From Glandiceps talaboti (taxonomy: Eukaryota > Hemichordata > Enteropneusta > Spengelidae), in contig NC_135571.1 in NCBI RefSeq assembly GCF_964340395.1, positions 6,556,453 to 6,620,452 on the forward strand: a stretch of 64,000 nucleotides of DNA. The letters are read 5' to 3'. Shown here in pieces: positions 37,816 to 50,714 of the stretch (positions are counted from its first letter, which is position 1; every line of letters begins with the position of its first letter). A program made the translations under genes and the position numbers. The notes under the pieces were generated by a model. It worked only from the letters and a program-made list of their open reading frames with translations. It was not told the DNA's origin and made no database searches.

Positions 37816-38392
37816 CTGAAGGACTGAGGTATACCTGTAGCAAGCCCATGAATAAAATAAAGAATTATCATCATGTGCTTGACTACATTGTAGACATCTT
37901 AATAAGGAGATCATACTTGATTCTCACAACCAGACCTACCCTATAATTCTGAAAGTAACAACTGACAAGTAACGTTTTGCTTGTTATAAGTCTATGGGCT
38001 TTGTCAAATTTGTCCATTTGCTGGATTTAATAGGCAGCAATTATTTCAGGAAATCACTACAGTTTCCATAATGAGAAGTGGAAAATACATGTCGTTAATT
38101 GTACGTGTCTTTTCAGTGGCCATTCAGTGGCTATTTTGAATTTTAAGAATGGTTTAATTATGTATCATATTGACAATTATTCTCATTTCAAACATTTGCA
38201 TAAATACTGACCTCTTTTTTTAACTGAGAATGCCGGATGAGTTTTCTTAAACAAAGAAATAGCAAAAGTTTCCGATTTATTTTCATTTCTGAGGCACATA
38301 TCAATCAGATTAAAATCTGATGTAGTGAACTAGTGTGACTTCTATATTTACTTCCTACTTTTATTTTCAATTGTTCATTTTTGTTCTGTGAG

Positions 38393-38714
38393 TGCCTTCA
38401 ATGAATCAATCAAAAAATTTATAGAGCACCTGTATCCAATACGAAGTAGAGTTCAGAGGCACTGTACAGTTAAATATTGAAAACTTTCGCGAAAAAAAGT
38501 ATGTTTTAAGGTTTTTCCTGAAGACATTGACTGTGGATGTCTGTCGAAGCTCCAATGGCAATTTGTTCCAAAGACGTGGTGCGGCACATGAGAAAGCAAG
38601 GCCATCGAATGAATTACATCTGTAATTAGGTTCAACCAATAAGTGCCTTGTACCTACATCTGACACAATACCATAGGAGTTATCATACCGAATCTCATAC
38701 TTATGAGTAGCCAA
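38393..38714 (-). pseudogene. LINE reverse transcriptase C-terminal relic and 3' end
   Basis: A 102-codon frame contains the signature of LINE RT C-termini: FSCAAPRLWNKLPLELRQ, then VFRKNLKTYFF. It is 5'-truncated as usual for LINEs. Downstream lies the 3' sequence shared with 18700 and an ATTG-type end (ATCAATCAA on the plus strand at 38403). CR1/L2-like by the type of tail (inference). Confidence 0.75.
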
Positions 38715-39264
38715 TCAGAATCTGTCTTACAATATAATACTACTGTAACAATATAAATAACATTCGAAATCAAAACAAAGAGAACCACCACCAAACAATA
38801 ATGATAACATCATTGCCTGTGCTCGAGCTCTTTTCCAACATAGCATTCTGAAGAACTATACCCATATGTTTCGATGCATTGTATATGAATTTCTCATTCA
38901 TTGAGTAAATCTACACAGTGCTCGCATTTTGTACGAGAACTCCTATGGTATTATGTCAGATAGAAAACGCTCACAGACCAAAAAAGAACAAACAACAATA
39001 GAAGTAGGACTGGTACATAATGAATTCAGATTTTAATCAGAGTGAGGCATCTACATAAGTGCACTATGTTATTTGTCAAATGTGGTTTTTCTTATTAATA
39101 TGCATAACACAAGTTTGTGAGCTCACAGAGTTAGTATAGACATTAATCATATCAGATGAAATAGGACAGATCATAAGTTTTCAAAATATTTGTAAATCTC
39201 ATTTAATGTAATTTGTACATGTTTTGAATTATAAACAGGAAACAATTTCTACATTCAAGAAAAT

Positions 39265-39629
39265 AAGGCCTCGTAATCAAAATTGTGTGGTTCAGATTAT
39301 GCTCACTTTTAAAATTTTATGTTTTTAATTTTTTTTTTTATATGTGAGAGTCTACCGGTAGTGTGGGTAGTTATGTTTTCCGTTGTTTTCCATATGGTCT
39401 CTGTGTTATTGGTTTCTTCTCATCAGATGTACAGCCATTACAGATTGGAAGAATAGTTTTATAGTGTCTTCGTAAGTTGATGTCAGTTTCCGCATCCACT
39501 TTTTCTTGCGAGATTTGACAATTTTCTTATTTTTTTCTTGAATATGTAAAAAATAGTTTAGAGTCGGCGTGAAAAACTAGGTGGGCGTTGGGTAACCGGA
39601 ACCAAACAACTTTTTTTATTTGGCCTTAT
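39265..39629. mobile_element. MITE-A copy 3
   Basis: AAGGCCTCGTAATCAAAATT at one end and AACTTTTTTTATTTGGCCTT at the other; TTTCCATATGGTCTCTGTGT and TACAGCCATTACAGATTGGA inside. Confidence 0.8.
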
Positions 39630-40145
39630 CAAACACTAACATTTTAATTCACTTTTAATACTTATTTCTACCTTCACCAATTGTATTTAATCTGACCTAC
39701 CTACCCTCTTTTCTGAGGCCATGTTATTGAAAACACACAATTATTTGTAGTGCTCGAGTGAAGATATTTATTATTAATACTTAGAACCTTAATGAAATTG
39801 ACAGCGTAATGCTGATATCAGTTAATGTGTTCAATGACATTAAAATCATCTTCAGGCATTGTTTTTGCAATTGGTGGCATAACAGGTGTTTCCTTGATAT
39901 TTTAGCATACATATATTGTCTATAAATTGTTTCTTTGAATCATTTCCTTGCAGGAAAAAAAATGGCTGAATGACTCTATCTGTTGAATAAATGTAAGGTG
40001 TGAAATGAAGGTTTAAAAACAATGATTAATTAACAAATTAATTAGCTAATTAATACTGTTTTTTGAGATTCGAAAGTGGATCTAATTTTCATTTTTTGTG
40101 GATAGTAAGTTCCAGTATTTGATGTCTGCGTACTTTAATCATTTT

Positions 40146-40300
40146 GGACCATATGGAAAACAACAGAAAACATAACTAACTGAACTAGACATTCACATAT
40201 GAAAAAAAAATAAAATAAAATAAAAAATCTACCTACCCCCACCTATTTTAAAATTGAATGTAATCAGAACCACACAATTTTTTTTTTTACACCTAACCTA
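40146..40300. mobile_element. MITE-A copy 4, partial
   Basis: Starts at CCATATGGAAAACAACAGAA and ends AACCACACAATTTTTTTTTT. Only about half of the element remains; the 180-bp array begins at its end. Confidence 0.7.
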
Positions 40301-41110
40301 AGACTTGGGTTCAGTTGCTAGTCTAAGAACAAAAATGTAGCAACTAAAAGTAAAGTGTTGAATTATTTAGTTTCTACAACAAAAGTTCAGTATCTGAAAG
40401 AATTCAGTATAATAGAGTTTAATATTATCTAAGACTTGGGTTCAGTTGCTAGAACAAAGGTACAGTGACTAAAAGAGTATGTACTGAAATTCATATAATA
40501 ATTATATGGTTTGCTTCCTTAATATGTAAGTGTTGAATTATTTATAGTTCCTAGAACAAAAGTTCATCAGTATCTGAAAGAATTCAGTATAATAGAGTTT
40601 AATATTATCAAAGACTTGGGTTCAGTTGCTAGAACAAAGGTACAGCGACTAAAACAGTACGTACTGAAATGCATATAATAATTATATGGTTTGCTTCCTT
40701 AATATGTAAGTGTTGAATTATTTATAGTTCCTAGAACAAAAGTTCATCAGTATCTGAAAGAATTCAGTATAATAGAGTTTAATATTATCTAAGACTTGGG
40801 TTCAGTTGCTAGAACAAAGGTAGAGCGACTAAAACAGTACGTACTGAAATTCATATAATAATTATATGGTTTGCTTCCTTAATATGTAAGTGTTGAATTA
40901 TTTATAGTTTCTAGAACAAAAGTGTCCAGACAGAAGAATTAAGTATAGTGCGTGTTTGATATTACCTAAGACTTGGGTTCAGTTTGTAATCTTTGAACAA
41001 AAGTATGGTGACTTAAAAGATAGAACTGATATTCATAGGAGGTATTTGCTTCCTTTAATGTAAGTATTGAATTATTTAAGACGAGGAAAGAGTTAACAGA
41101 AAAGTGCAGC
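40301..41110. repeat. 180-bp tandem array, about 4.5 units
   Basis: AGACTTGGGTTCAGTTGCTA starts units near 40301, 40432, 40612, 40792 and 40969. The middle units are nearly identical; the first and last are shorter and diverged. Confidence 0.95.
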
Positions 41111-41157
41111 GACTGAAAAGATTAAGTACTGAAAATTCTTTCCTATGCTATTATTGA

Positions 41158-41305
41158 CTAAGACCTAATAAATTGTGTACTTTTGATTACACTCAATTTT
41201 AAAATAGGTGGGGTAGGTAGATTTTTTATCTTATTTTTGTTATATTATTTTTCATGTGTGAGTGTCTAGTTCAGGTTTTCCATTGTTTTCAACTTGGTTC
41301 TGTAC
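41158..41305. mobile_element. MITE-A copy 5, partial
   Basis: TAAGACCTAATAAATTGTGT, TTTTAAAATAGGTGGGGTAG, TGTGTGAGTGTCTAGTTCAG. With copy 4 it brackets the 180-bp array in inverted orientation. Confidence 0.65.
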
Positions 41306-42224
41306 TGCTTAAGGATAACATTGACCACTGACTAATGTACAGGTGACAGATTCAAAATGAAGCATTTTCTCAAGATTTAAACTTACCACTACACTACATT
41401 TATGTACAGATAATATTGAACACTAATTACATGTAACAGATACAATGGTTTTTTATTATTTGATTTGATTGATTTGATTTGATTTATTACTCTAGGTCAA
41501 TGCATCCATAAATGGATTTTCATGCATTGAATATAAAAATACAAAACATACTATTATTAGTAAATGACCAATTTATAATGACTACATCTGTGGTTATTTA
41601 ATGAAAAAATATCCCAGCTGCAGCTAGTGCAGGTTTAAGACTTGAGTTCTGTCCCTAAAACACAACAGTGCAGTGACTACAAAAATTACAGGAGAGAATC
41701 AAAATGCAAGTCGATACATTAATCTCATTAAAAGTAATGACTTTGACTATTAAATTCCCGCAATACGGTGAAAGGTAAAAGTGACAGGAATTGAAGCATA
41801 ATAATCTATCTACCGCCCTTAGTATAACAGTTTAAATAGGAATTTTACGTCACATATTCTAGGCACATATAAAAGCGAACTCTGTCCATGCATATATTCA
41901 ATACTACTATACGTTTCTACACCTGCAACCTTTATTGACAGTTCCCTAGTGTTTAGGGGAATGCCGCTGCGATATTCCGTTAGAAGGTTGAATTGTGAAT
42001 AATCTACTCAGCACAAATACCGGCCATCTGTATAACATCTGAGATGTCAATATTTACATACTGCAATATGGAATACTAATGACAGTCATACACTGTTTAC
42101 ACTGTCATTAGCTAGTAAAAAAGTTTGCAAAGGCCTTGAAGGATAACTTGTGAATTCACTATGTTTAATTAATAAAAAGTTGATTGAAAATGGGATAAAA
42201 TCAATTGATTTCATTCACTTTTAC
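41306..42224. other. Non-coding, no clear feature
   Basis: Short (GATTT)n at about 41460-41487; nothing else recognised. Confidence 0.45.
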
Positions 42225-42591
42225 TTAGGCTTAAAAAAAATTGTGTGGTTCTAATTACACTCACTTTTAGAATTGTGAGGTAGATTTTTTAATGATTAAA
42301 AAAAATTTCATGTGTGAGTGTCTAGTTCAGGTAGTTATGTTTTCCATTGTTTTCCATATGGTCTTTGTGTTATTGGTTTCTTCCCATCAGAGGTACAGCC
42401 ATTACAGATTGGGAGAATAGTTTTATATTGACTTTTTGAGTTGATGTCAATTTCTGCATCTACTTCTCTCAAGACTTCACAATCTTCGCAATTTTATTTT
42501 TTTTTCTTAATAAATAAAAAAGTTTAGGGTCGGTAGTGAAAAACCAGGTAGGGTCGGGTAACTGGAACCAGACAATTTTTTTTAGGTTTAT
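42225..42591. mobile_element. MITE-A copy 6, intact termini
   Basis: TIR of about 33 bp: TAGGCTTAAAAAAAATTGTG at the left, TAAACCTAAAAAAAATTGTC (complement of the right end). No coding capacity. Confidence 0.85.
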
Positions 42592-43139
42592 CAATACGTA
42601 GTTCATCTTGATCTGAACTTGGGCGGAAGTGACATTACATACAAGTCTTGCTAGGAAACTTGATCCATGAAATCTATTGTCAACTGTATTGTTATATAAT
42701 GAACAACACAAACAATTTTAAATAATGAAAGATGCCAAGCAAAGCCTGTATGAATATTTTGCCTAAGCTAAGTGATCGATACCAGTTCCATAATGATAAA
42801 TGAAATAGAAAAAATCCAAGTCATTTTATCTTTTTCAACATCCAAGTATTTATCAAACATAGTGAAATCACACAAGGTATCCATTCCCTCTAATGGTTTT
42901 CAGGACTTTGATGGTCGTGTATATATAATCTACCAGATCAAACTGTCTAGACAGACACTGGCCAAACAAACAACAATATCATAATATTTTTAATGTTCTT
43001 TCTTTTTCACAGGAGTTAAATTTAGGAACCCAGAATATCATCTCTGAGTTTTGTTTTTAATGTGGTATATGCCTGGGGTATATGTCAATAACTTGCATCC
43101 ACTTGGGAAAACTTAGATATTGTCAAAGACTAAGTAGGT

Positions 43140-43515
43140 TTTGTACATTTCACAGAGCTGATGGAAATCGTGTAAATTGCAAACGACACTGCATGTACTT
43201 TCAATTTAGCATGTGTATGGAATGTACTTTGAGCAGAAAATGGTGAATTTATGTGTTTGTTTCAGAGGTGTAACATTTCAAAGAGCTGATGGGAATCGTG
43301 TACTTGCATACCACATTCAGTTTATCATGAGTGTATAATGTACATGTATGTAACACACTGTGAGCAGAAAATGGTGAATTTATGTGGTTGTTTCAGAGAT
43401 GTGTACATTTCACAGGGTTGAGGAAAATCATATACATAGTGTATGCAGTTCACCATAAATGTTTTTGTAAATTGTATGTACAGAGCAGAGAATGATACAG
43501 TTCATGTCTTCATTT
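43140..43515. repeat. Tandem repeat of about 130 bp, 3 copies
   Basis: CATTTCA-AGAGCTGATGG, GAGCAGAAAATGGTGAATTT and GTTTCAGAG blocks recur. Confidence 0.85.
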
Positions 43516-43559
43516 CACAAATATAGATAAATACATTTCACAGAAGCTTTCACCATTCA

Positions 43560-43910
43560 CATTAGGTATAGTGAAGTTGTGATTTTAACTATACACCTAG
43601 GTAGTAAAGTTGTGATTTTTACTTTTCACCTTAGGTAGTAAAGTTGTGATTTTAACTATACACCTTAGGTAGTGAAGTTGTGATTTTAACTATACACCTA
43701 GGTAGTAAAGTTATGATTTTCACTATTCACCTAGGTAGTCAAATTGTGATATTTTTTTTTTCACTATTCACCTAGGTAGTAAAGTTGTGATTTTAACTAT
43801 ACACCTAGGAAGTAAAGTTATGATTTTCACTATTCACCTAGGTAGTCAAATTGTGATATATTTTTTTTCACTATTCACCTAGGTAGTCAAATGTGTGCTT
43901 TTCACTATTC
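43560..43910. repeat. Minisatellite of about 38 bp, 8-9 copies
   Basis: AGGTAGTAAAGTTGTGATTT followed by TAACTATACACCT; later units vary to TTTCACTATTCACCT and AGTCAAATTGTGA. Confidence 0.95.
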
Positions 43911-43969
43911 AGCAAAAATTACCACAAAATATGCATTTCCCTGAAAGCTGTACTACTTATTATTGGAGT

Positions 43970-44345
43970 ATTATTATTTCGATCAGACAATCAACAGTAC
44001 ATTCACTGAAAATTGTTAAAATACCAATAATTAGATAATTGTAGATGTATGTAAATTAGGGGTGACTGTATATAGAACTGGTGGAAATCGTAATTACATT
44101 GATTTTTGGGTGCGGACCCAAAAATCAATTTGATGGGATATATTGCACCACAGTATATGTACAGCTACACAAATATACATTCCCACATAGGTGACTCAAC
44201 ACTTCAGGATGTACAATATTACGAGCGAGTTATTATGCCAAATGAAAACAGTTTCAACAAATTTTCCAGTCACAGCTAGTGTAGTTTGAAGCTTTTATTC
44301 ACTGTAAAAAAAAATCGCGAAAGGTTACAGCTAATGTGGGGCTTC
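43970..44345. repeat. Dispersed repeat with central hairpin
   Basis: TCACTGAAAATTGTTAAAAT near 44001; ATTGATTTTTGGGT and ACCCAAAAATCAAT pair near 44098-44131. Confidence 0.65.
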
Positions 44346-44924
44346 AGATGATGATGATGTCTACATTTTATAGCAATCTGACATTTTCACGATAATGCAG
44401 ACACTATTATATATCTGCTTGTCTATCAGCCCACATCACTGATAAAATATGTATGTTCCTCAGAATTCTTTGAACCCCTTTCAGACAACACATTGATTGA
44501 AGTAGATATTAAGGTCTCCACTGAAAAGCATTTTGCAGATGTTACAAAAAAAAAATCTACTGGAAAACATTCCCAGGTTACATGCTTTCTAAGAAATGCT
44601 ATTCATTGACTATATATATAGACTGATTTCAATTCAATTTCATACATATTTAAAAGATATCAAATTCTATGAAGAAAGAAACTAGGTCGCCGTTGTCCTA
44701 TAAATCTCCTCCCACAGGACATTATGTACCCTTCCAGACAAAATGTTGGCTAACTATGTTTTTTAATAACCTTTTAAAAGGTAATGACTCTTGCAGTAAC
44801 GATCTTACAATGAATATGATTTGAAGGAAATTAAAAAAGAAAATTATGAATTGCTACATTAATTTTCAATAGCCATCTAACTATAACATGTATGTAGGCC
44901 AATATGTGCAGATTTTTAGTGAAA
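44346..44924. other. Non-coding, no clear feature
   Basis: AT-rich, no recognisable element. Confidence 0.45.
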
Positions 44925-45365
44925 TTATTCACTTTTTGATAAAAGAACCAAATATGGTGTGAAGGTAGAGTTCTATGTACTGATTAAAGTTGGATAATGA
45001 CCCAATTGCATGAATTAAAAATGGCCACCATTTTCAATATGGCCGCCATTCATAATGCTTACTTCATAGTACCTTGATTTTAAGATTGTTCCTTTTGTGA
45101 TAATGACACCAAATTTTGTAGAAAGGTAGAGTTTGATCAACTGATTAAATGTAAGTATGAAACCATTTGAATAAATTAAAAATGGCTTCCACTTTCCATT
45201 CTTATTTACAATACACACTAATTCATCAATGTACTAAAATGTTCAATACACATGGTGGCCATCTTGGAAATGGTGGCCATTTTTAATTCATGCAAAAAAT
45301 TTCAAACTCTATCTTCCCACTATATAAATTTGTTCCTTTCATCAAAAAGTTAACTTTTTTTCAAA
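44925..45365. mobile_element. Foldback element with ATGGCCRCC motifs
   Basis: Arms about 44925-45060 and 45241-45362; GCATGAATTAAAAATGGCCA reads inward from both sides. The left arm is partly repeated directly at 45080-45195. Confidence 0.75.
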
Positions 45366-46162
45366 TATCCACTAGACTAATATTTCTCCTGCCAGTAATA
45401 GCAAGAAAATGCTGACTCCTAGAAGTAATTCAATTTTTTTAAAACAATTTCATCAGGTGACTTAGTCTCATGGGACCACAAACTTGACAATCTTAATGTA
45501 ACTACTTTCTGCAATATCAATTCTGTTTAGCAGAGTTCTCTAACAATATTCCAAACAGCATATACTCACTTGATCTGAAAACAAGTCTCATTTTTTAATG
45601 TATCTGGCAAATACTTACAGACGATCACACTCAACAAATGAACAATGTTTGTTTAGGTCAAAACCCCCTCCCCTTCCCCTAAATGAATGTTCACAAGTAC
45701 GACATCACACGTTTTATGTGATATAAACCATGATGAAAAGTGTAACAGTCACACCACTACGATAGATGTAATGTAAAAACTTGATGTAAACACATTCAAA
45801 TACTACCAGAAACCCAGCACTGTACCATGGGTATACATGTATCATATTAGAAGTAATTTTTATCAACTTATCAACATCTCATTAGTAAATACAATAAGCT
45901 GTTATCATTGATGGAGTGAACATTTTCTGTCAAAATTTGTTTAAAAGTGTGAAAATGAAGTTCAGCAACTGCATTGACACCAGACTACATCCCCCTATAT
46001 GAACAAAGTTCGCTTAATAAAGCTTGTGTGACAGTGTGCGATCGTCCCTTACTACCAAGGAATTAAATTATTGAAGAAACATATGAAATTTAGACTTATT
46101 TCAAGAATCTACAGTCTTGTGGATATTGATGTATTAAATAAATTAGATATCATTCCCAAACA
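45366..46162. other. Non-coding, no clear feature
   Basis: AT-rich, no recognisable element. Confidence 0.45.
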
Positions 46163-46570
46163 TGTTTCTTTGTTCCTCCAAGACAAACTTGACTGTCCTA
46201 AGGGGCTTTGTCACAACTCATCTAGCAACTCATAGACAAGCCTCGAAGTCACGATTCACAAGTATTTTCCACCTGAACGAAGAAAATTATTGGGGAGGGA
46301 TAATATAATCATACCTCCTGAAGCATAATGTTTGAAAAATAATGAATGTTTGACTTATATATCAAGCAACGCAAAATAGATATTTTTCTTCGTTCAGGTG
46401 GAAAATACTCATGAATCGTGACTTAGGGGCTTGTCTACTAGTTGCTAGATGTGTTGTGACAAAGCCCCTTAGGACAGTCAAGTTTGTCTTGGTGGAACAA
46501 AGAAACATGTTTAGAAAAAAATACATCTCGACAAATTGACATAGAACAACCAGGGTATATAATCCATATT
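46163..46570. mobile_element. Foldback family B, copy 3 (full inverted repeat)
   Basis: Arms 46163-46290 and 46378-46508 are close inverted copies (AACATGTTTCTTTGTTCC, CCTAAGGGGCTTTGTCACAA, TATTTTCCACCTGAACGAAG). GAACAACCAGGGTATATAAT follows. Confidence 0.85.
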
Positions 46571-46943
46571 TTCTGTTTAAACACAATAAATTGGCTTGCG
46601 CGTGGTACAATGTGTATTTTTTTCTAAACATAAATATTAAAACACAAAAATCTAGTGAGCCTTGACAGAGTGAAATAAGAATTTAAGTCATACATTTTGT
46701 CAAGGTTAGCTGCAATATGTTTTACGTCAAGGACATTATGATGTAAAAACTAAATTATAAATTTGCAAGTTTGTCAGTAATTTTACCATATTCCCTTTTA
46801 AGTGATTCGATAAAATCTGAAAGTTGAAATAATACTACAATGTACTGCTTTCTTTCCTTAGGTTAATCCTTGTAAATAATTAAAACATTATGATAATAAT
46901 ATACGATTTGTGATAACCTGACAAGATATAGTGACTAGAACTC

Positions 46944-47384
46944 ATCACATCACATTACATTGTGTCACATTGCATTGTATTGCATCACATAACATAAACA
47001 TCACATCACGTCACTTCATGTCACTTCACATCACATCAATCACATCATAAACCATCACATCACATCACATCACATCACATCGCATCATATCAGATCACAT
47101 CACACCCATCACATCACGTCATCACATCACATCACACCCAACACATCCCATCACATCACATCACATCGCATCACATCACATCACACCAATCATATCACAT
47201 CACATCACATCATATCGCGTCACATCACACCCATCACATCCCATCACATCACATCACATCACATCGCATCAGATCACATCGCACCCATCAGATCACATCA
47301 CATCACATCACATCACATCACATCACATCGCATCAGATCACATCGCACCCATCAGATCACATCACATCACATCACATCACATCA
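46944..47384. repeat. (ACATC)n pentanucleotide array
   Basis: ACATC units with regular variants ACACCC, GCATC and AGATC; a block of about 60 bp with CGCACCCATCAGATC recurs at 47280 and 47343. Confidence 0.95.
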
Positions 47385-47994
47385 TACCTGCTATCAATTA
47401 GTTTACTTGCAAAAGTCTAAATTCACAACCATTCACAAAACATCAACATATCTTACGGACTTCACTTTAAAAGAAAACATATTAGTTAACTACAATTTCA
47501 ATAAACCATACCACAGTACTGATCAACACTAGCTTACACATCCACCATTATTCAAACAAAGTTACATATACATGTGCATTCCTCTGGGAATCCGAACTCA
47601 GTACATATTTATAGCAAGTTAATAGCATCTATGCTCTCAATCTGTGAGTGTTAATACAGTTTCCAACTAGATTCTCAATATTCACATCGCTTCCTTACAT
47701 CCATTCTGAAAGCACTTTGCTGATTGGTCAATCCCTTTGAGAATTGCAAATGATTCTTATTTATTAATAGAGGTACCTACATTTATGACAAGTACCCCTA
47801 TGTGCACCTGAATTATTCCAATTCAATTAATGTCAAGATGTGCATGCATGTCGTTCACTTAGTCATGTCCTCAGAACAATGTAAACATCTAACAAATGTT
47901 CTCAATTCTCTCTTTGTATTTTTTTCAAATAAAAAGAAATTAAAGAGAAACACAGCCACTCCGGAAATAATATTTTTACGAAGTGATTGTTCTT
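47385..47994. other. Non-coding, no clear feature
   Basis: Nothing supported. Confidence 0.45.
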
Positions 47995-48150
47995 GATAGT
48001 CATTTCATAATTTCACTTCACATAAATTTTGCGCGGTTGGCAAGAAACATCAAATTGAAACTCTATTTTACTGCTCCACCATTGCATCATGGGACTTAGC
48101 AGATATACAAATGCATTAGATGAACAATGAATATTCATGACTCCCTAAGT
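47995..48150. repeat. Half copy of the foldback family at 36427-36790
   Basis: GTCATTTCATAATTTCACTT, AACATCAAATTGAAAC and GCATTAGATGAACAATGAAT match its arms in order. Confidence 0.65.
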
Positions 48151-48228
48151 GCTTATAAGTTATTACCTTTAGAAAAATATCACGCGTTCCTCCCTGTGCC
48201 AGTATTATACATACAAAAGCTCTTCATT

Positions 48229-48380
48229 CCATTTATTTATTTATTTGTTTGTTTGTTTGTTTGTTTATTGATGTGTTTGTTTGTTGTTTGTTTACTATTT
48301 TTTGTGTTTGTTTATTTGATTACTTATTCAATTATCTGTTTACTTATTTACTTATTCACTTATTTATTTATGTTTTTGTT
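48229..48380. repeat. (TTTG/TTTA)n low-complexity tract
   Basis: TTTGT and ATTTA units; the open frame reading LFVCLFVCL is an artefact. Confidence 0.9.
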
Positions 48381-49659
48381 TGTTTACTTTTCATTAAAAA
48401 CAAAGACAAATTAAATTGACATTTAAGCTACGATGTCAAGAAACCTGTTCATTTCTTTCTAGGATTTATATTTCAAGGATTTATAATTTTACACTCAATT
48501 CCAATTCTAGCCAATAACTTCTTGGAGAAGAGAAAAAAAATCTAAAATCTCTCAAACACAGTGACAACTTTTCCCTGGCATATATATAAACCAAGATGTA
48601 TAAATTGAAAACATTGCATTCACAATAATATGATTTTCAATGCTAGCGTTGTTTACATTGTTGATGAAATTCATTACCTTTTTCCATAAATTATTTTCAT
48701 ATTCAGATTCTCTTCAATTTAGAAATGAAAATTAATAAAAAGATATTTATACATATAGATGGATTTATTTTTTTATCTATTTAACTTTGGAAGAGCTACA
48801 AATTGTTTACATTTGCAAGTATACAAAAACAAACAAACAAACAGACAGACAGACAGACACATGCACAAACAAACAAAATAACTAACAGTTATTCATGTTT
48901 TTGGGAAACACTGTAACTAAAAAATATGGATTCATTTGAATTAAACCTTTAAAAAATACTGAGTCAGCATTTTATCATGCCTGGACTTATTTTCAAGGGA
49001 ACGCTACTTAAACTAACTTGTGTTATTTTCTTTTATAAATGTGAGATTTTTTTTCACCTTTTTAAATCAAGAAATTGAAAAATGCTTTTCCAGTCATCAA
49101 CAACACTAATTAATGTGGAGCAATACACAACCAATATAAAACCACATCAACATACAAAAGTGAGATACCCAAGAAAAATTGTATCCTATTTGAAATTATG
49201 CTGACGTAAGCATTATTACTAACAACACAAAACACATCAATTCCATACACCACACTATGTCTTGTAGCATTCAAGGAATTATGAGTGACACATTGGAAAA
49301 AAGTAGTGTTCAATTTTAAATCTGAACAATTTTTTTTTAATTATTTTTTTTTACATTTATTATAAAACTATGTATGTCCAACGATCATGATAGCATTATG
49401 ATTTATACACAAGTTCTCTTCTTCCACTTTTGATAAAGAAACGCATGATTTGAACAAATCACATGTCCGTGTTTATTTATAGTGTCAGACGGTCTAACTA
49501 GATCTCACCAAAAGAATGATCCAAATTTGTTGGAGGTGTTGAGGAAACTGGAGGTGTGAAAAGGTTAGCTTCAATATATGTAAATTGAGGTGTGAAAGTG
49601 CTTATTCAGTTATGTACATATAACTGTCCACCTTATGTGATGATATCACTGCAGATTGA
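48381..49659. other. Non-coding, no clear feature
   Basis: Short (ACAA)/(ACAG) tract at 48829-48860; no exon-like segment. Confidence 0.45.
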
Positions 49660-50260
49660 TGGAATGTCGTACTGTAAACCGCTATATTTTCACGTATGTA
49701 TTTTTTGGGCGATTTGGTACCTTGTGGTAATTTCGCGACGATCATTTTTCGCGTATTGTGGTCAAACACGTCTCTAGCCTACGTCAGATGTCATCATGAC
49801 AACTGTAACCTTCCATCAATTCTCTGCTGATAACGTGTGATTAACCGTAGACTTGATTACACACTGCTAAACGATACCCCAATTAGAATGGCTAACACCG
49901 TATTATCGAATGCCTCATTAAAAACGTTAAACGAAGTGTTTTGTCGCATTTTCTTACATTGCCGTCATTGGCATGATTAAGTAACGGATTGTTGACTTTC
50001 ATGTACACGGCCTCATTCTTGTTTGTTAAAGAGATAAGAAAAATCTTTCAATTTCCTCCGAATCCGGGTTAGTTCAACCAAAAGTGATATATTTCCGACA
50101 ATTATGCAAATACCAGGTCTGGTATGCAGTGCCAGTGGGTGAGGACTCGGAGGGCAAATTGTTGACCCGGCGAGTGTAACAAGTGGTTCCACAGTGCGGT
50201 ACCGGGTCAGGTCGTTCACGTATGGGGGTTAAGACGTAGCCTCGAACTTTGAGATCAAAT
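49660..50260. other. CpG-enriched flank with TTTTCGCG-type repeat
   Basis: The left part (49672-49780) has the pattern TACTGTAAACCGC followed by several TTTTCGCG-like blocks, which resembles a dispersed element common in marine invertebrate genomes. The right part (50080-50220) has GACCCGG and CCGGGTC in inverted order. No exon is supported. Confidence 0.3.
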
Positions 50261-50714
50261 TTTACCCAAATAATACAAACACATTAACCTTTGTGGCCAC
50301 ACGACAAATTATTAAAAAAATTAATGCCTTTGTAATCATATATGTCTGAGCCGTATTGTTTTTATATCAACGTTAGTGGCATCATTAAAAGTTCTCGATT
50401 TAAATTAAGATTTTTCGAACTATTTAATTTACTGATTCAGAATCAATTTTACGTCTGATTACATTTAATACTAATTACCTAATTGCATGTGTACTTATTA
50501 AGTTCGTGTTATGATAATTTGCAGTAATTCAGCGGAGACATATCGCATTGCTGAAATTAGCATGCATAACAACACTTCAGCGACGAATAAATATAACACT
50601 TGATCAATGATCATGAACTTCGTTCAACACAATTTATCGAATAACCACACGCTGACAGTGATTTTAACTGAGAGATTCGAAGTTGTCTTTGCGATATTAT
50701 ACATATACACTTAC

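Noticed and set aside
43560-43910. CRISPR-like spacing of a repeated unit
   Set aside because: The units are contiguous and there are no unique spacers or cas genes; it is a minisatellite in a eukaryotic genome.
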